64,000 nucleotides of DNA from CADEDV01 sp964596345 (GCA_964596345.1 CAZQSZ010000005.1:124001-188000); one strand, 5' to 3'. Shown: positions 27,585 through 37,317, counted from the first letter of the stretch. Numbers and translations are program-made. The notes: generated by a model from the letters alone, not told the origin.

Positions 27585-29111
27585 ATGACTTTCAGGAGAA
27601 CTCTGTTATTGCTGGTACTTGCAGCTGCTTTTTTCCCGGCCTTTTCTCAGAAGATCGTTTACTCAGAGCCCGGCAAAGATGACACCCGCCGGATGAATTT
27701 TGAGATCGCCGGGAAGGTGGGGGGTAATTTTCTTATTTATAAAAATATCAGGAACCATAATCTTATTTCAGTTCTTAATAATGAGATGGTGGAAATTGCG
27801 AGTGTGGAACAGGACTTTGTTCCCGATAATGACCGCATGATCAATGTTGATTTTTTCCCCTACAGCGATTTTTGTTATATGATCTACCAGTACCAGAAAA
27901 AAAGTATAATCTATTGTATGGCCGCCAAGATTGACGGCAATGGGAAAAAGATCGGAGAAGTGATGCAACTGGATACCACGCAACTGGGTTTTGCCGCCAA
28001 TAATAAAATCTACACTGTATTATCCAGTGATGATAAAAGCAGGCTGATCGTTTTTAAGATCAATAGTAAGAACAGGAAGAATTATATTATTACGACTGTA
28101 TTGATGGATGATAAGCTGAATCAACTAAAAAAAAGCCGTCTTTCTGTACCCATGGATGACCGGCATGAATACCTGGGAGAATTTAACCTGGACAATGAAG
28201 GCGACCTGGTATTCACCAAGTTCCTGCGGAATAATAACGACAATATATCCGAAGGAGCATTCGTCATAAAATATGCCCAGGCTGACTCGTTCAGTTATAA
28301 ACCACTGAACCTCGAAAAGACCAACCTGGATGAGATCAGGATTAAAGTGGACAATGCCAATAAGCGGTATTTTCTTACTTCTTTTTATTTAAAGGAAAGG
28401 AGGGGGAATATTGATGGACTCTATTATTATGTATGGGACAAACAGACCAGCAGCCTGGTTACTGAAAACACGGTTGGGTTTTCTGATGAATTACGAAAGG
28501 AAGCTAAGGGGGATGCGGGAGTCAGGAATGCGTTTGATGATTATTTTATCAAAAACATTATTACCCGGAAGGATGGTGGTTTTATTATAGGTGCAGAAGC
28601 CTATTTCACCACCTCCCGTTTTAATACATGGAACCGCTGGGACTACCTGGGCCGTTATTCCTACATGAGCCCTTCTGATTATTATTTCTATTCACCCTAC
28701 TACAGTAATTGGTGGGGTAATTCCCGTTGGAACAGCGGCAACCAGTCCGTTCGTTACCATGCTGATAATATTACCGTACTCTCATTTGATAAAGATGGCA
28801 GAATGGAATGGAGCAATGTGATCGTAAAAGAACAGTTTAATGATCAGTCGGATGATCTGCTTTCTTATATCCTGATGATTACCGGAGGGCAGTTGCATTT
28901 CTTATTTAACCAGGCGGAAAGAAGAGTGGAACTGCTGAATGATTACAGTGTGGCCCCGGATGGCCAAATGAACAGGAATCCGACCTTAAAGAACCTGGAC
29001 AAAGGCTATGAATTCATGCCGAAATATGGTAAACAGGTAAGTGCCCGGCAGGTTATCATACCTTGCCTGTACAGGAACTATATTTGCTTTGCCAAAATAG
29101 ATTATAACTAA
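27585..29111 (+). CDS. Secreted protein of unknown function
   Basis: Protein of 508 residues with a signal peptide (RTLLLLVLAAAFFPAFSQ). The rest alternates short beta-strands and loops (GGNFLIYKNIRNHNLISVLNNEM), as in beta-propeller or periplasmic WD40-like proteins, though no repeat motif is clear. An aromatic low-complexity patch rich in Tyr, Ser, Trp and Asn (SDYYFYSPYYSNWWGNSRW) lies near residue 365. I do not recognise the family. It is followed 27 bases later by a membrane-protein gene in the same direction. Confidence 0.7.
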   Translation: MTFRRTLLLLVLAAAFFPAFSQKIVYSEPGKDDTRRMNFEIAGKVGGNFLIYKNIRNHNLISVLNNEMVEIASVEQDFVPDNDRMINVDFFPYSDFCYMIYQYQKKSIIYCMAAKIDGNGKKIGEVMQLDTTQLGFAANNKIYTVLSSDDKSRLIVFKINSKNRKNYIITTVLMDDKLNQLKKSRLSVPMDDRHEYLGEFNLDNEGDLVFTKFLRNNNDNISEGAFVIKYAQADSFSYKPLNLEKTNLDEIRIKVDNANKRYFLTSFYLKERRGNIDGLYYYVWDKQTSSLVTENTVGFSDELRKEAKGDAGVRNAFDDYFIKNIITRKDGGFIIGAEAYFTTSRFNTWNRWDYLGRYSYMSPSDYYFYSPYYSNWWGNSRWNSGNQSVRYHADNITVLSFDKDGRMEWSNVIVKEQFNDQSDDLLSYILMITGGQLHFLFNQAERRVELLNDYSVAPDGQMNRNPTLKNLDKGYEFMPKYGKQVSARQVIIPCLYRNYICFAKIDYN

Positions 29112-29138
29112 CCAACTTAATAACCATTTCCTTTATCC

Positions 29139-30128
29139 GTGATTGGCATATTTAAACAGAAAACCCCAGCCAACCTGTTGCTGTTACTGGTCTTCGGTGT
29201 GCTCATCAAGCTGCCCATGTTCCTCTATCCGCATACACCTGTGGATAAGCCGGCTGATGGGATCCTGTTTACTTACCTGCTTAAATTTTTATCGGGCACC
29301 GGCAAATCTTCCCCGGTTATTTACCCGCTGCTGGCTTTCGGACTGCTGTTTCTCCAGGCCGTTGTACTGACACGTTTTATCAGTAACCAGCGGATGATGA
29401 ACAAGGCTAATTACCTGCCGGGTATGTCTTACCTGCTGATCACCTCCCTGCTGCCGGAATGGAATTATTTTTCCGCTCCCCTGCTAATCAACTCGGTTTT
29501 ATTGTTCATACTGGCTGCTCTCTTCAAAACATATAATCAGCAAAGTGCTAAAGCAACCATTTTCAATATTGGGGTGGCCCTGGGAATTGCCGGGTTTTTA
29601 TTTGTTTCAGCCATGACCTTTGTGGTTTGGATTTTATTGGCCTTAGCCCTGATGCGTCCTTTCCGGTTAAATGAATGGCTGCTTTGTATACTGGGCATCA
29701 CCACCCCGTTCTATTTTTACGGGATCTATATTTTTATCAATGACCAGTGGAGCTGGAGTGCCATTTTACCACACATAACCATTGGGATACCGGCTATTAA
29801 ACAGTCGGCCTGGCTGGCCGGAAGCGTTTTCCTGTTAATGGTACCCTTCCTGGCGGGCGGGTATTATGTGCAGGAAAACCTGCGAAAAATGCTAATCCAT
29901 GTCAGGAAGGGCTGGAGCCTGCTTTTGCTTTACCTGCTTACCTCCATGCTGCTCCCTTTTGTAAATAATAATGACAGCTTTGAGAACTGGGTAATGGCCA
30001 TGATACCTATGGCCGCTTTTCATGCCTGTACCTACCTGTATGCCAACCTGAGGATTTTGCCCCTTCTTTTGTTCTGGCTGACAACGGCTTTTGTGATGGC
30101 CTACCAGTATTATGGCCCCGGTTGGTAA
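29139..30128 (+). CDS. Multi-spanning membrane protein (DUF6427-like)
   Basis: Protein of 329 residues with about nine or ten hydrophobic helices and short loops. The N-terminus (MIGIFKQKTPANLLLLLVFGVLIKLPMFLYP) resembles the Bacteroidota DUF6427 family as I remember it, so the assignment is tentative. Start is a GTG at 29139. It follows the secreted-protein gene by 27 bases, suggesting a small operon. Function unknown. Confidence 0.65.
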   Translation: MIGIFKQKTPANLLLLLVFGVLIKLPMFLYPHTPVDKPADGILFTYLLKFLSGTGKSSPVIYPLLAFGLLFLQAVVLTRFISNQRMMNKANYLPGMSYLLITSLLPEWNYFSAPLLINSVLLFILAALFKTYNQQSAKATIFNIGVALGIAGFLFVSAMTFVVWILLALALMRPFRLNEWLLCILGITTPFYFYGIYIFINDQWSWSAILPHITIGIPAIKQSAWLAGSVFLLMVPFLAGGYYVQENLRKMLIHVRKGWSLLLLYLLTSMLLPFVNNNDSFENWVMAMIPMAAFHACTYLYANLRILPLLLFWLTTAFVMAYQYYGPGW

Positions 30129-30157
30129 TTCCTTATAACAGGTTCGGCTGCATGATT

Positions 30158-30165
30158 TATCTTTG
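30158..30165 (+). promoter_or_regulatory. Candidate -7 element of purQ
   Basis: TATCTTTG, a perfect TAnnTTTG, placed 27 bases before the purQ ATG. No TTG at the expected -33 distance was found. It suggests purQ has its own short-leader promoter. Confidence 0.45.
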
Positions 30166-30191
30166 TCCTTTCCTCACTGAAAAAGACAATA

Positions 30192-30866
30192 ATGAAATTT
30201 GGCGTAGTAGTTTTTCCGGGATCTAATTGTGACAGAGATATGCATGATGCCCTGAAATATGACCTCGGGCAGGACGTAAGTATGCTCTGGCATAAAGACA
30301 GGGATCTCAGTAAATTCAATACAGAAGATTGTATCATTCTTCCCGGGGGGTTTTCTTATGGTGACTACCTGCGTTGCGGCGCCATTGCCCGTTTCAGCCC
30401 CATGATGCAAAGTGTGATAGAGTTTGCGAATGCCGGCGGTAAAGTGTTTGGAGTATGTAACGGGTTCCAGATATTATGTGAATCACATTTACTACCCGGC
30501 GGGTTGCTCCGCAATGCCAACCAGCAGTTTGTTTGTAAGAATGTTTATATCACGAATGACACCGAAAAAGTATTTAAAATACCGGTGGCCCATGGAGAAG
30601 GAAGGTATTATGCGGATGAAAAAACCCTCGATGAACTGGAAGCCAATGGGCAAGTGATATTTTATTATTGTGATGAAGAAGGACAGATAACAGAAAAGGC
30701 CAATCCCAATGGCGCTACCCGGAATATAGCCGGGATATGCAACAGCAACCGCAATGTATTTGGCATGATGCCCCACCCCGAAAGAGCCTGTTCTGCGGCT
30801 TTAGGCAATACAGACGGGCGGGCCATTATCAAATCCCTGCTGATGTCAGCGCAACTGGTTTCCTGA
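30192..30866 (+). CDS. purQ: Phosphoribosylformylglycinamidine synthase, glutaminase subunit
   Basis: Protein of 224 residues in the class I glutamine amidotransferase fold. Nucleophile Cys in KVFGVCNGFQIL, His and Glu of the triad in GMMPHPERAC; the N-terminus MKFGVVVFPGSNCDRDM and LPGGFSYGDYLRCGAIAR are PurQ signatures. It supplies ammonia to PurL for the fourth step of purine synthesis. PurL and PurS are not adjacent, so the pathway genes are scattered. Confidence 0.95.
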   Translation: MKFGVVVFPGSNCDRDMHDALKYDLGQDVSMLWHKDRDLSKFNTEDCIILPGGFSYGDYLRCGAIARFSPMMQSVIEFANAGGKVFGVCNGFQILCESHLLPGGLLRNANQQFVCKNVYITNDTEKVFKIPVAHGEGRYYADEKTLDELEANGQVIFYYCDEEGQITEKANPNGATRNIAGICNSNRNVFGMMPHPERACSAALGNTDGRAIIKSLLMSAQLVS

Positions 30867-31002
30867 ACTGATCGTCTTTTCCTGAAAAACAGTCATTTGT
30901 GATTTTACTCACTAACCAATGGCGGCTGCGGATATAGTTTTGTTACTAAATTTTAACAGGCAATATTGGACTGAAAGAAAGAATTTTGACGTATAGTTAT
31001 AA

Positions 31003-31461
31003 ATGAACATTATGAAGCAATTTTCCACACTTTTTTTATTGATGTTTGGCACCCTTGTAATGCGGGCCCAAAACCCGGTTACCTGGACTTTCTCTTCGAA
31101 AAAGATTGCCGATAAAACATACGAGGTTCATATGAAAGCTAACATTCAATCGGGCTGGCACTTATATTCACAAAGCCAGCCGGAGGACGCCATAGCCATT
31201 CCAACAGGATTTACCCTGGCAGCAAATCCATTGTTTACCCTCGATGGCAAGATCAAAGAAGTGGGGAAGCTTGAAAAATTTCATGATAAGAAGCTGGATA
31301 TTTCAGCCAACCAATATTCCAATACGGTGGATTTTGTACAGGTGGTAAAATTGAAAGCAAACGCCAAGACTAGTCTTAGCGGAAACGTGGAATACCAAAC
31401 CTGTAATGACGAAAGATGCTTACCTCCAAAAAAAGTTAATTTCAGCATTGCTATTCAGTAA
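31003..31461 (+). CDS. Stand-alone DsbD N-terminal-like periplasmic domain
   Basis: Protein of 152 residues with a signal peptide (FSTLFLLMFGTLVMRAQ) and a single immunoglobulin-like domain as in the alpha domain of DsbD. The redox pair is present as TCNDERCLPPK near the C-terminus. In full-length DsbD this domain passes electrons from the membrane core to periplasmic substrates. The next gene encodes a DsbD whose own N-terminal domain lacks this Cys pair, so this protein may do that job in trans. Start at 31003; an ATG at 31012 would also keep the signal peptide. Confidence 0.82.
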   Translation: MNIMKQFSTLFLLMFGTLVMRAQNPVTWTFSSKKIADKTYEVHMKANIQSGWHLYSQSQPEDAIAIPTGFTLAANPLFTLDGKIKEVGKLEKFHDKKLDISANQYSNTVDFVQVVKLKANAKTSLSGNVEYQTCNDERCLPPKKVNFSIAIQ

Positions 31462-31532
31462 AATGTTTGCTAAGAATTTACATACAACGAGTTCTTACCC
31501 GGGAACTCGTTTGTTTTTATAAAGAGATGATC

Positions 31533-33473
31533 ATGAGAATTTTTTTTTCATTACTCCTGTTAATAGCCTGCTTTCTAAATCCCGCCTTCTCACAAGAACC
31601 TGTTGCTGTGTATAAATGGGAGGTGGCCAGTAAGAAGGTCAGCGATGGGGTGTATGAGCTTACCTTTAAAACGAATGGAGCTGCCAATTGGCAATTATAT
31701 GCACCCAGCCAGGAAATTGATGGCATTAAGATGGCTAAACTGGTTTTTGCTGATTCAAGTGTGGTGATGGAGGGACCTTTCACTGAAGAAGGAACTATTA
31801 GCAAAGTAAACAGCCCGGTATTTAGCCGGGAAGTAATAGTATATGAGAAGGCTGCTGTTTGGAAAGCGGTAATTAAGATCAACGGTAAAGTACCGGCACA
31901 ATTGCAAGGGACACTGCATACATTTTACGGTAAAGATGATACGTTTAACAATGATGTCCCGTTTGCTTTTAATGTAAAACTCGAGGGAGGAGTTGAGGCT
32001 GGCACCACCATTAAGATATCCTCAATTGATTTGAAGAACCCGGTCAATAACTGCGGGGATGGAGATACGGAAGGAAAAAGTATCCTTGTTATTTTCCTGC
32101 TTGGGGTATTAGGTGGCTTTGTGGCACTGCTCACCCCCTGTGTCTTTCCGATGATACCTGTTACCGTTACTTTCTTTACCAAAAAATCACAGGATAAAAA
32201 AAAAGGGATATTCAATGCAGTGCTGTATGGCCTGTTTATCTTCCTGATCTATGTGGCGATAACGGTTCCTTTTCATATTGCAGGTTCCACCAAGAGTGAG
32301 ATCTTCAATAATATTTCCACCAATGTCTGGCTCAACCTTCTCTTTTTCGTCGTGTTCGTGGTTTTCGCTTTATCGTTTTTTGGTTTATTTGAGATAACAC
32401 TTCCTTCGGGTTTTGCCAATAAAGCTGATTCAAAAGCAGGCCTGGGAAATATCGCCGGTATCTTTTTTATGGCTGTTACCCTCGCCATCGTTTCTTTCTC
32501 TTGTACAGGCCCGATATTAGGAACATTACTAGCTGGTGTGGCTGACCAGGGTGCCTGGCCTCTGACCGCGGGAGCCGCAGGATTTGGGGTGGCGTTGGGT
32601 TTACCATTTGCCTTGTTTGCCATGTTCCCAAACTGGTTGCAACGATTGCCAAAATCAGGGGGATGGATGACGACTGTAAAAGTGGTATTAGGATTTATTG
32701 AACTGGCTCTGGCCGTTAAATTTTTAGCTAATGCAGACAACGTAGAGCAATGGGGTATTATGAAAAGAGAAGTGTTTGTTGCCTTGTGGCTAATCATTGG
32801 TGCTGCTATTGTTCTCTACCTGTGGGGAGTGCTGCGATTTAAGAATGAGAAACGTCCCAACTTTACTGCTACCCGTATTGCCTTCATTGCTGTCTTTTCT
32901 GTTTTTACATTATACCTGGTTCCGGGTTTATTCAATAGTAAATGGGCTGCATTAAAATTGCTCAGTGGGTTTCCGCCGCCGGTATCTTACAGTGTTTATC
33001 ATGACCATGTATTGCATAAGGATGGAGTAAAACCATTGGTAAACGATTATGAAGCTGCATTAGCAAAAGCAAAGGCAGAAAATAAGCCCTTGCTGATTGA
33101 TTTTACCGGATGGGCCTGTGTGAATTGCAGGCGGATGGAAGAAAAAGTCTGGACGGATAACCTGGTGGACAGCCTGATGAGAAAAGAATTTATAGTTGTG
33201 TCCTTGTACGTAGATGAGCGAACAAAGCTGCCGTTAACGGAACGTATAACCTATACAACTTCAGCGGGCCAGGAAGAATCAATTATTACTATCGGTGACA
33301 AATGGACTGCTTTTCAAAAAGAAAATTTTGGGGCGGTTTCACAGCCGCAGTATGCTATTATCAGTGCCGGCCAGAAAGCATTAACCCTGAGTAAATTTTA
33401 TACACCTGATGCTGGTGAGTTTGCTGAATGGCTGCAATGCGGCCTGGATGCACACCGGAAACAAAAGCAATAA
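31533..33473 (+). CDS. DsbD-like thiol:disulfide interchange protein
   Basis: Protein of about 646 residues: signal peptide (IFFSLLLLIACFLNPAFS), an N-terminal DsbD-alpha-like domain without the Cys pair, a membrane core with the redox Cys in LTPCVFPMIPV and SFSCTGPILG, and a C-terminal thioredoxin domain with WACVNCRRMEEKVW. It moves reducing power from cytoplasmic thioredoxin to the periplasm. The ATG at 31533 has AAAGAG six bases ahead; an ATG two codons upstream and longer open frame are less likely. The Cys-containing partner domain is encoded just upstream. Confidence 0.88.
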   Translation: MRIFFSLLLLIACFLNPAFSQEPVAVYKWEVASKKVSDGVYELTFKTNGAANWQLYAPSQEIDGIKMAKLVFADSSVVMEGPFTEEGTISKVNSPVFSREVIVYEKAAVWKAVIKINGKVPAQLQGTLHTFYGKDDTFNNDVPFAFNVKLEGGVEAGTTIKISSIDLKNPVNNCGDGDTEGKSILVIFLLGVLGGFVALLTPCVFPMIPVTVTFFTKKSQDKKKGIFNAVLYGLFIFLIYVAITVPFHIAGSTKSEIFNNISTNVWLNLLFFVVFVVFALSFFGLFEITLPSGFANKADSKAGLGNIAGIFFMAVTLAIVSFSCTGPILGTLLAGVADQGAWPLTAGAAGFGVALGLPFALFAMFPNWLQRLPKSGGWMTTVKVVLGFIELALAVKFLANADNVEQWGIMKREVFVALWLIIGAAIVLYLWGVLRFKNEKRPNFTATRIAFIAVFSVFTLYLVPGLFNSKWAALKLLSGFPPPVSYSVYHDHVLHKDGVKPLVNDYEAALAKAKAENKPLLIDFTGWACVNCRRMEEKVWTDNLVDSLMRKEFIVVSLYVDERTKLPLTERITYTTSAGQEESIITIGDKWTAFQKENFGAVSQPQYAIISAGQKALTLSKFYTPDAGEFAEWLQCGLDAHRKQKQ

Positions 33474-33494
33474 AGTTACTTATCAGTGAATAAA

Positions 33495-33524
33495 AAAGCC
33501 CCGTACATATTGTATCGGGGCTTT
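33495..33524. terminator. Bidirectional terminator between dsbD and sigma-factor genes
   Basis: Stem AAAGCCCCG (33495-33503) with CGGGGCTTT (33516-33524), loop of 12 bases. It lies 22 bases after the DsbD stop. Confidence 0.8.
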
Positions 33525-33532
33525 CAATTTGG

Positions 33533-33624
33533 TGTCATTCTGTACCAACCTTCCGGTTAGGCAAGCAACTGAAAAATCTTTTATATCGAATTCTTCAATC
33601 TCCGGGTGGAGATACAGAATGACA
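33533..33624. repeat. Palindromic intergenic repeat (REP-like)
   Basis: Outer arms TGTCATTCTGTA (33533-33544) and TACAGAATGACA (33613-33624) are perfect inverted repeats about 68 bases apart, and inner parts (AAATCTT versus GAATTCTTCAATC) look partly related. Sequences beginning TGTCATTCTG and ending CAGAATGACA recur between genes in many Bacteroidota; that is from memory. No gene lies inside. Confidence 0.6.
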
Positions 33625-33633
33625 AAATCTTAC

Positions 33634-34215
33634 TTATAAAGCAATTTGCTTTTGCAACATCAGCTTACGCAAATTAATCAAACCATAGCGCATACGACCC
33701 AAAGCAGTGTTAATACTGCAATCTGTCGCGGCTGCAATTTCTTTAAAACTCATATCTGCATAATGACGTAATATGATCACTTCCCGCTGATCTTCGGGCA
33801 GGCGTTGCAGCATATCACGAACACGGTCATGGCTCTGCCGTTTCATCATTACAGTTTCAGCACTGTCTTCGGAGAAGTTCAATACTTCAAAAATATCTTT
33901 GTCTTCACCATTGCGGATAGTGGGGGTTCTTTTCACTTTACGGAAATGATCCACACAAAGGTTGTGTGCAATCCGCATTGCCCAGGGAAGGAATTTTCCT
34001 TCTTCTGTATAGCGGCCGCTGCGCATGGTGTCAATGATCCGGATAAAAACATCCTGGAAGATGTCTTCGGCCAGGTACTTGTCTTTTACAAGAAATAGTA
34101 TGGATGTGTAAAGTTTATCCTTGTGACGGAGGACAAGGGCTTCAAGGGCATCCAGGTGACCATCTGTAAACAGATGAATCAGTTCATGGTCGGTCTTTTT
34201 AGTATAAGCTTTCAT
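33634..34215 (-). CDS. ECF-type RNA polymerase sigma factor
   Basis: Protein of 193 residues with the two ECF regions: region 2 with AEDIFQDVFIRIIDTMR and WAMRIAHNLCVDHFRK, region 4 with LPEDQREVIILRHYADMSFKEIAAATDCSINTALGRMRYGL. The ATG at 34215 is preceded by AGGAG, whereas the frame-opening codon at 34242 is GTG. No anti-sigma factor gene is adjacent, which is unusual for ECF factors and leaves its trigger unknown. Confidence 0.9.
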   Translation of the reverse strand: MKAYTKKTDHELIHLFTDGHLDALEALVLRHKDKLYTSILFLVKDKYLAEDIFQDVFIRIIDTMRSGRYTEEGKFLPWAMRIAHNLCVDHFRKVKRTPTIRNGEDKDIFEVLNFSEDSAETVMMKRQSHDRVRDMLQRLPEDQREVIILRHYADMSFKEIAAATDCSINTALGRMRYGLINLRKLMLQKQIAL

Positions 34216-34484
34216 AACTCCTACAGGTTTAGGTTGCTCCACCTAAGCAATAGCTTTGGCAGATATTCAATGGATATTGGTTGCGAAATCGGTGATTGGT
34301 TAAATAACAGCGTAGAAGTTATGCGATAGGCGGTGTAGATTTTTGGTTTTTCATTTTTTTGGATATTGGACTTTAAAAATAGGCCATTTCATGAAATTGC
34401 CAAACATTTGTACCCTCAAAGCGTAGTTTAGTGTGTTAGCAAACTGTTAATGATTTACGCTGAAATCTAAGCCCAGCAAGGCTT

Positions 34485-34492
34485 TATATTTG
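34485..34492 (+). promoter_or_regulatory. Candidate -7 element of uvrA
   Basis: TATATTTG, a perfect TAnnTTTG, ending only 11 bases before the uvrA ATG, which would give a very short leader. No -33 TTG at a suitable distance was found. Confidence 0.4.
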
Positions 34493-34503
34493 TAATAACA
34501 ATA

Positions 34504-37317
34504 ATGGAAAAGACGATAAAAGGGAAAAATCCCGTAAAAGCAAAGACCGTAAATTCCGCAGAAAATATCTCCATAAAAGGGGCCAGGGTGCATAATCTGA
34601 AGAATGTGGATGTGACAATCCCCCGTAATAAACTCGTTGTTGTAACGGGTGTTTCCGGTTCCGGCAAGTCATCACTTACGATTGACACACTATATGCAGA
34701 AGGGCAGCGGCGGTATGCAGAGAGCCTGAGTGCCTATGCCCGGCAGTTCCTTAACCGGATGAATAAACCGGATGTGGACTATATCAAAGGCCTGTGCCCG
34801 GCGATAGCTATTGAACAAAAAGTCATCACCCGAACTCCACGGAGTACCGTGGGCAGCATGACCGAGATATATGATTACCTCCGCCTCTTGTATGCCAGGA
34901 TTGGTAAAACAATCTCACCAGTATCAGGAAAAGAAGTTAAGAAAGATGATGTGATGGATGTGCTGGACGCAATTGTTAAGCTAAAGGAAGGGGATAAAGT
35001 TTTTATCCTTGCCTTATTCAAACAACATAAGAACCGGGAAATAAAAGAGGAACTGAATATCCTTGCTCAAAAAGGATTCAGCCGGATATATGCTGACGGG
35101 CAAGTATTGCGGATTGAAGAAGAGATGGAAAATCCGAAAACAATTGTCGGAAAGAAAAAAGGCACTGCATATATACTGGTGGACCGGATTGTAGTGAAAG
35201 ATTTTGATGAAGATGATAAGCACAGGATGGCTGATTCTATAGGCACTGCTTTTTATGAAGGAGAAGGTGATGTATACATCGAAGTGAACGGGACTAAGCT
35301 GTTGCATTTCAATAACCGATTTGAGCTGGATGAAATGCAGTTTGAAGAACCGGTGCCCAATCTTTTCTCTTTTAATAACCCCTTTGGCGCTTGCCCCACT
35401 TGCGAAGGATTCAGCCAGGTATTGGGAATCGATGCTGACCTGGTTATTCCCGACAGGCGGCTAAGTGTATACGAAGGAGCCGTTGCACCATGGAAAGGTG
35501 AAAAACTGGATTGGTGGCGACAACAATTCATTAAAGTAGCCAAGAAGGTCAATTTCCCGGTGCACAAACCCATTGCTGATCTTACGGATAAACAATATGA
35601 ATTTTTATGGGAAGGCGTGGATGGTATTGGCATCAATGCCTTCTTTAAAGATGTCGAGTCGCAGTTGTATAAAGTCCAGTACAGGGTTTTATTGAGCCGC
35701 TACCGGGGCCGGACCAGTTGCCCTGAATGCAAAGGATATCGTCTCCGGAAAGAAGCCCTATATGTAAAAGTGAATGGTAAACATATTGGTGAACTGAGTG
35801 ATATGCCCGTGAAATACCTGAAAGATTGGTTTGATGAGACCGGAAAAAAACTCAGCGCCCATGATAAGGAAGTGGCAAAACGGATCCTGATCGAATTAAA
35901 CAACCGGATCGATACATTAATAAAAGTGGGATTGGGTTATTTAACCTTAAGCCGCCTGGCTAATTCATTAAGTGGTGGTGAAAGCCAGCGTATTCAACTT
36001 ACAAGAAGCCTGGGAAGCAACCTTACCAACTCGTTGTATATTTTAGATGAGCCATCTATCGGCCTTCATTCAAGAGATACAACGAATCTTATTAAAGTGC
36101 TGAAAGAATTGAGAAACCTGGGCAATACAGTCGTTGTGGTGGAACACGACGAGATGATGATGCTGGAAGCCGATCATATAATTGATATGGGTCCGCTGGC
36201 TTCGCATTTAGGAGGTGAAGTAGTGGCTGCCGGTGACTATAATGAACTGGTGGCTAATCCCGATAGCCTGACAGGAAAATACCTCAGCGGAGAATTGAGC
36301 ATTGATCCACCAAAGACCATTCGTAAATGGAACAGTTCTATTACTATTGAAGGAGCAAGACAACATAATCTCAAAAACATCACTGTTCAATTCCCGTTGA
36401 ATGTATTGTGCGTGGTGAGCGGTGTGAGCGGAAGTGGTAAAACAACCCTGGTCAAACAGATTTTATATCCTGCATTACGAAAGATAAAAGGTGAGTTCGG
36501 TGATAAAGTTGGTTTTCATAAAGCGATCATCGGTGATATTGAAAGTATAGCACAAATAGAAATGGTGGACCAGAATCCCATTGGTAAATCATCAAGAAGT
36601 AACCCGGTCACTTATATCAAGGCCTATGATGAAATCAGGGACCTGTATGCCCGGCAGCCGCTCAGTAAGATGAGAGGTTTCCAACCCAAACACTTTTCTT
36701 TCAACGTGGATGGAGGACGATGTGATACCTGCAAAGGAGAAGGTGAACAAATTGTCGAGATGCAGTTTCTCGCCGATGTACACCTGACCTGCGAGTCCTG
36801 TGGAGGAAAAAAATTCAAAGAGGAAGTGCTGGAAGTCAGATACAAAGACAAGAGCATATTTGATATACTGGAGCTGAGTGTGGACGAGGCGATTGAATTC
36901 TTTTACGAGGAAAAAAACCTTTCCAAAGCACTGCAACCACTGAGTGATGTGGGCCTCGGCTATGTAAAACTGGGGCAATCATCAGATACATTATCCGGCG
37001 GCGAAGCACAAAGGGTGAAACTGGCTTCCTTCCTTGGTAAGGGAAGGGCTGCCAATAAGGTATTGTTCATTTTTGATGAACCCACAACAGGACTTCACTT
37101 TCATGATATCAAAAAATTACTGGCTTCCTTTAATGCATTGATTGAACAGGGCCACTCTATTTTGGTGATTGAGCACAATACCGATGTGATCCGCAGTGCT
37201 GACTGGGTTATTGACCTCGGACCTGAAGCGGGAGATGGCGGGGGTAATTTGGTATTTGCCGGTAAACCTGCTGATCTGAAAAAGAATAAGGAAAGTCATA
37301 CAGCAAAATATCTCTGA
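34504..37317 (+). CDS. uvrA: Excinuclease ABC subunit A
   Basis: Protein of 937 residues, the usual UvrA length. Two ABC modules: Walker A GVSGSGKSS near residue 55 and GVSGSGKTT in the second half; signatures LSGGESQRI and LSGGEAQRV; Walker B LYILDEPSIGLH and LFIFDEPTTGLH. Zinc-finger Cys pairs at CPTCEGF, CPECKGYR, CDTCKGEG and CESCGG. It finds bulky DNA lesions in nucleotide-excision repair. Its stop abuts, with no spacer, the stop of the convergent DUF4293 gene. Confidence 0.97.
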   Translation: MEKTIKGKNPVKAKTVNSAENISIKGARVHNLKNVDVTIPRNKLVVVTGVSGSGKSSLTIDTLYAEGQRRYAESLSAYARQFLNRMNKPDVDYIKGLCPAIAIEQKVITRTPRSTVGSMTEIYDYLRLLYARIGKTISPVSGKEVKKDDVMDVLDAIVKLKEGDKVFILALFKQHKNREIKEELNILAQKGFSRIYADGQVLRIEEEMENPKTIVGKKKGTAYILVDRIVVKDFDEDDKHRMADSIGTAFYEGEGDVYIEVNGTKLLHFNNRFELDEMQFEEPVPNLFSFNNPFGACPTCEGFSQVLGIDADLVIPDRRLSVYEGAVAPWKGEKLDWWRQQFIKVAKKVNFPVHKPIADLTDKQYEFLWEGVDGIGINAFFKDVESQLYKVQYRVLLSRYRGRTSCPECKGYRLRKEALYVKVNGKHIGELSDMPVKYLKDWFDETGKKLSAHDKEVAKRILIELNNRIDTLIKVGLGYLTLSRLANSLSGGESQRIQLTRSLGSNLTNSLYILDEPSIGLHSRDTTNLIKVLKELRNLGNTVVVVEHDEMMMLEADHIIDMGPLASHLGGEVVAAGDYNELVANPDSLTGKYLSGELSIDPPKTIRKWNSSITIEGARQHNLKNITVQFPLNVLCVVSGVSGSGKTTLVKQILYPALRKIKGEFGDKVGFHKAIIGDIESIAQIEMVDQNPIGKSSRSNPVTYIKAYDEIRDLYARQPLSKMRGFQPKHFSFNVDGGRCDTCKGEGEQIVEMQFLADVHLTCESCGGKKFKEEVLEVRYKDKSIFDILELSVDEAIEFFYEEKNLSKALQPLSDVGLGYVKLGQSSDTLSGGEAQRVKLASFLGKGRAANKVLFIFDEPTTGLHFHDIKKLLASFNALIEQGHSILVIEHNTDVIRSADWVIDLGPEAGDGGGNLVFAGKPADLKKNKESHTAKYL

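Noticed and set aside
29240..29248. Perfect DnaA box (complement of TTATCCACA)
   Set aside because: It is a single copy inside the coding sequence of a membrane-protein gene, far from dnaA, and without neighbours; chance is the simplest explanation.
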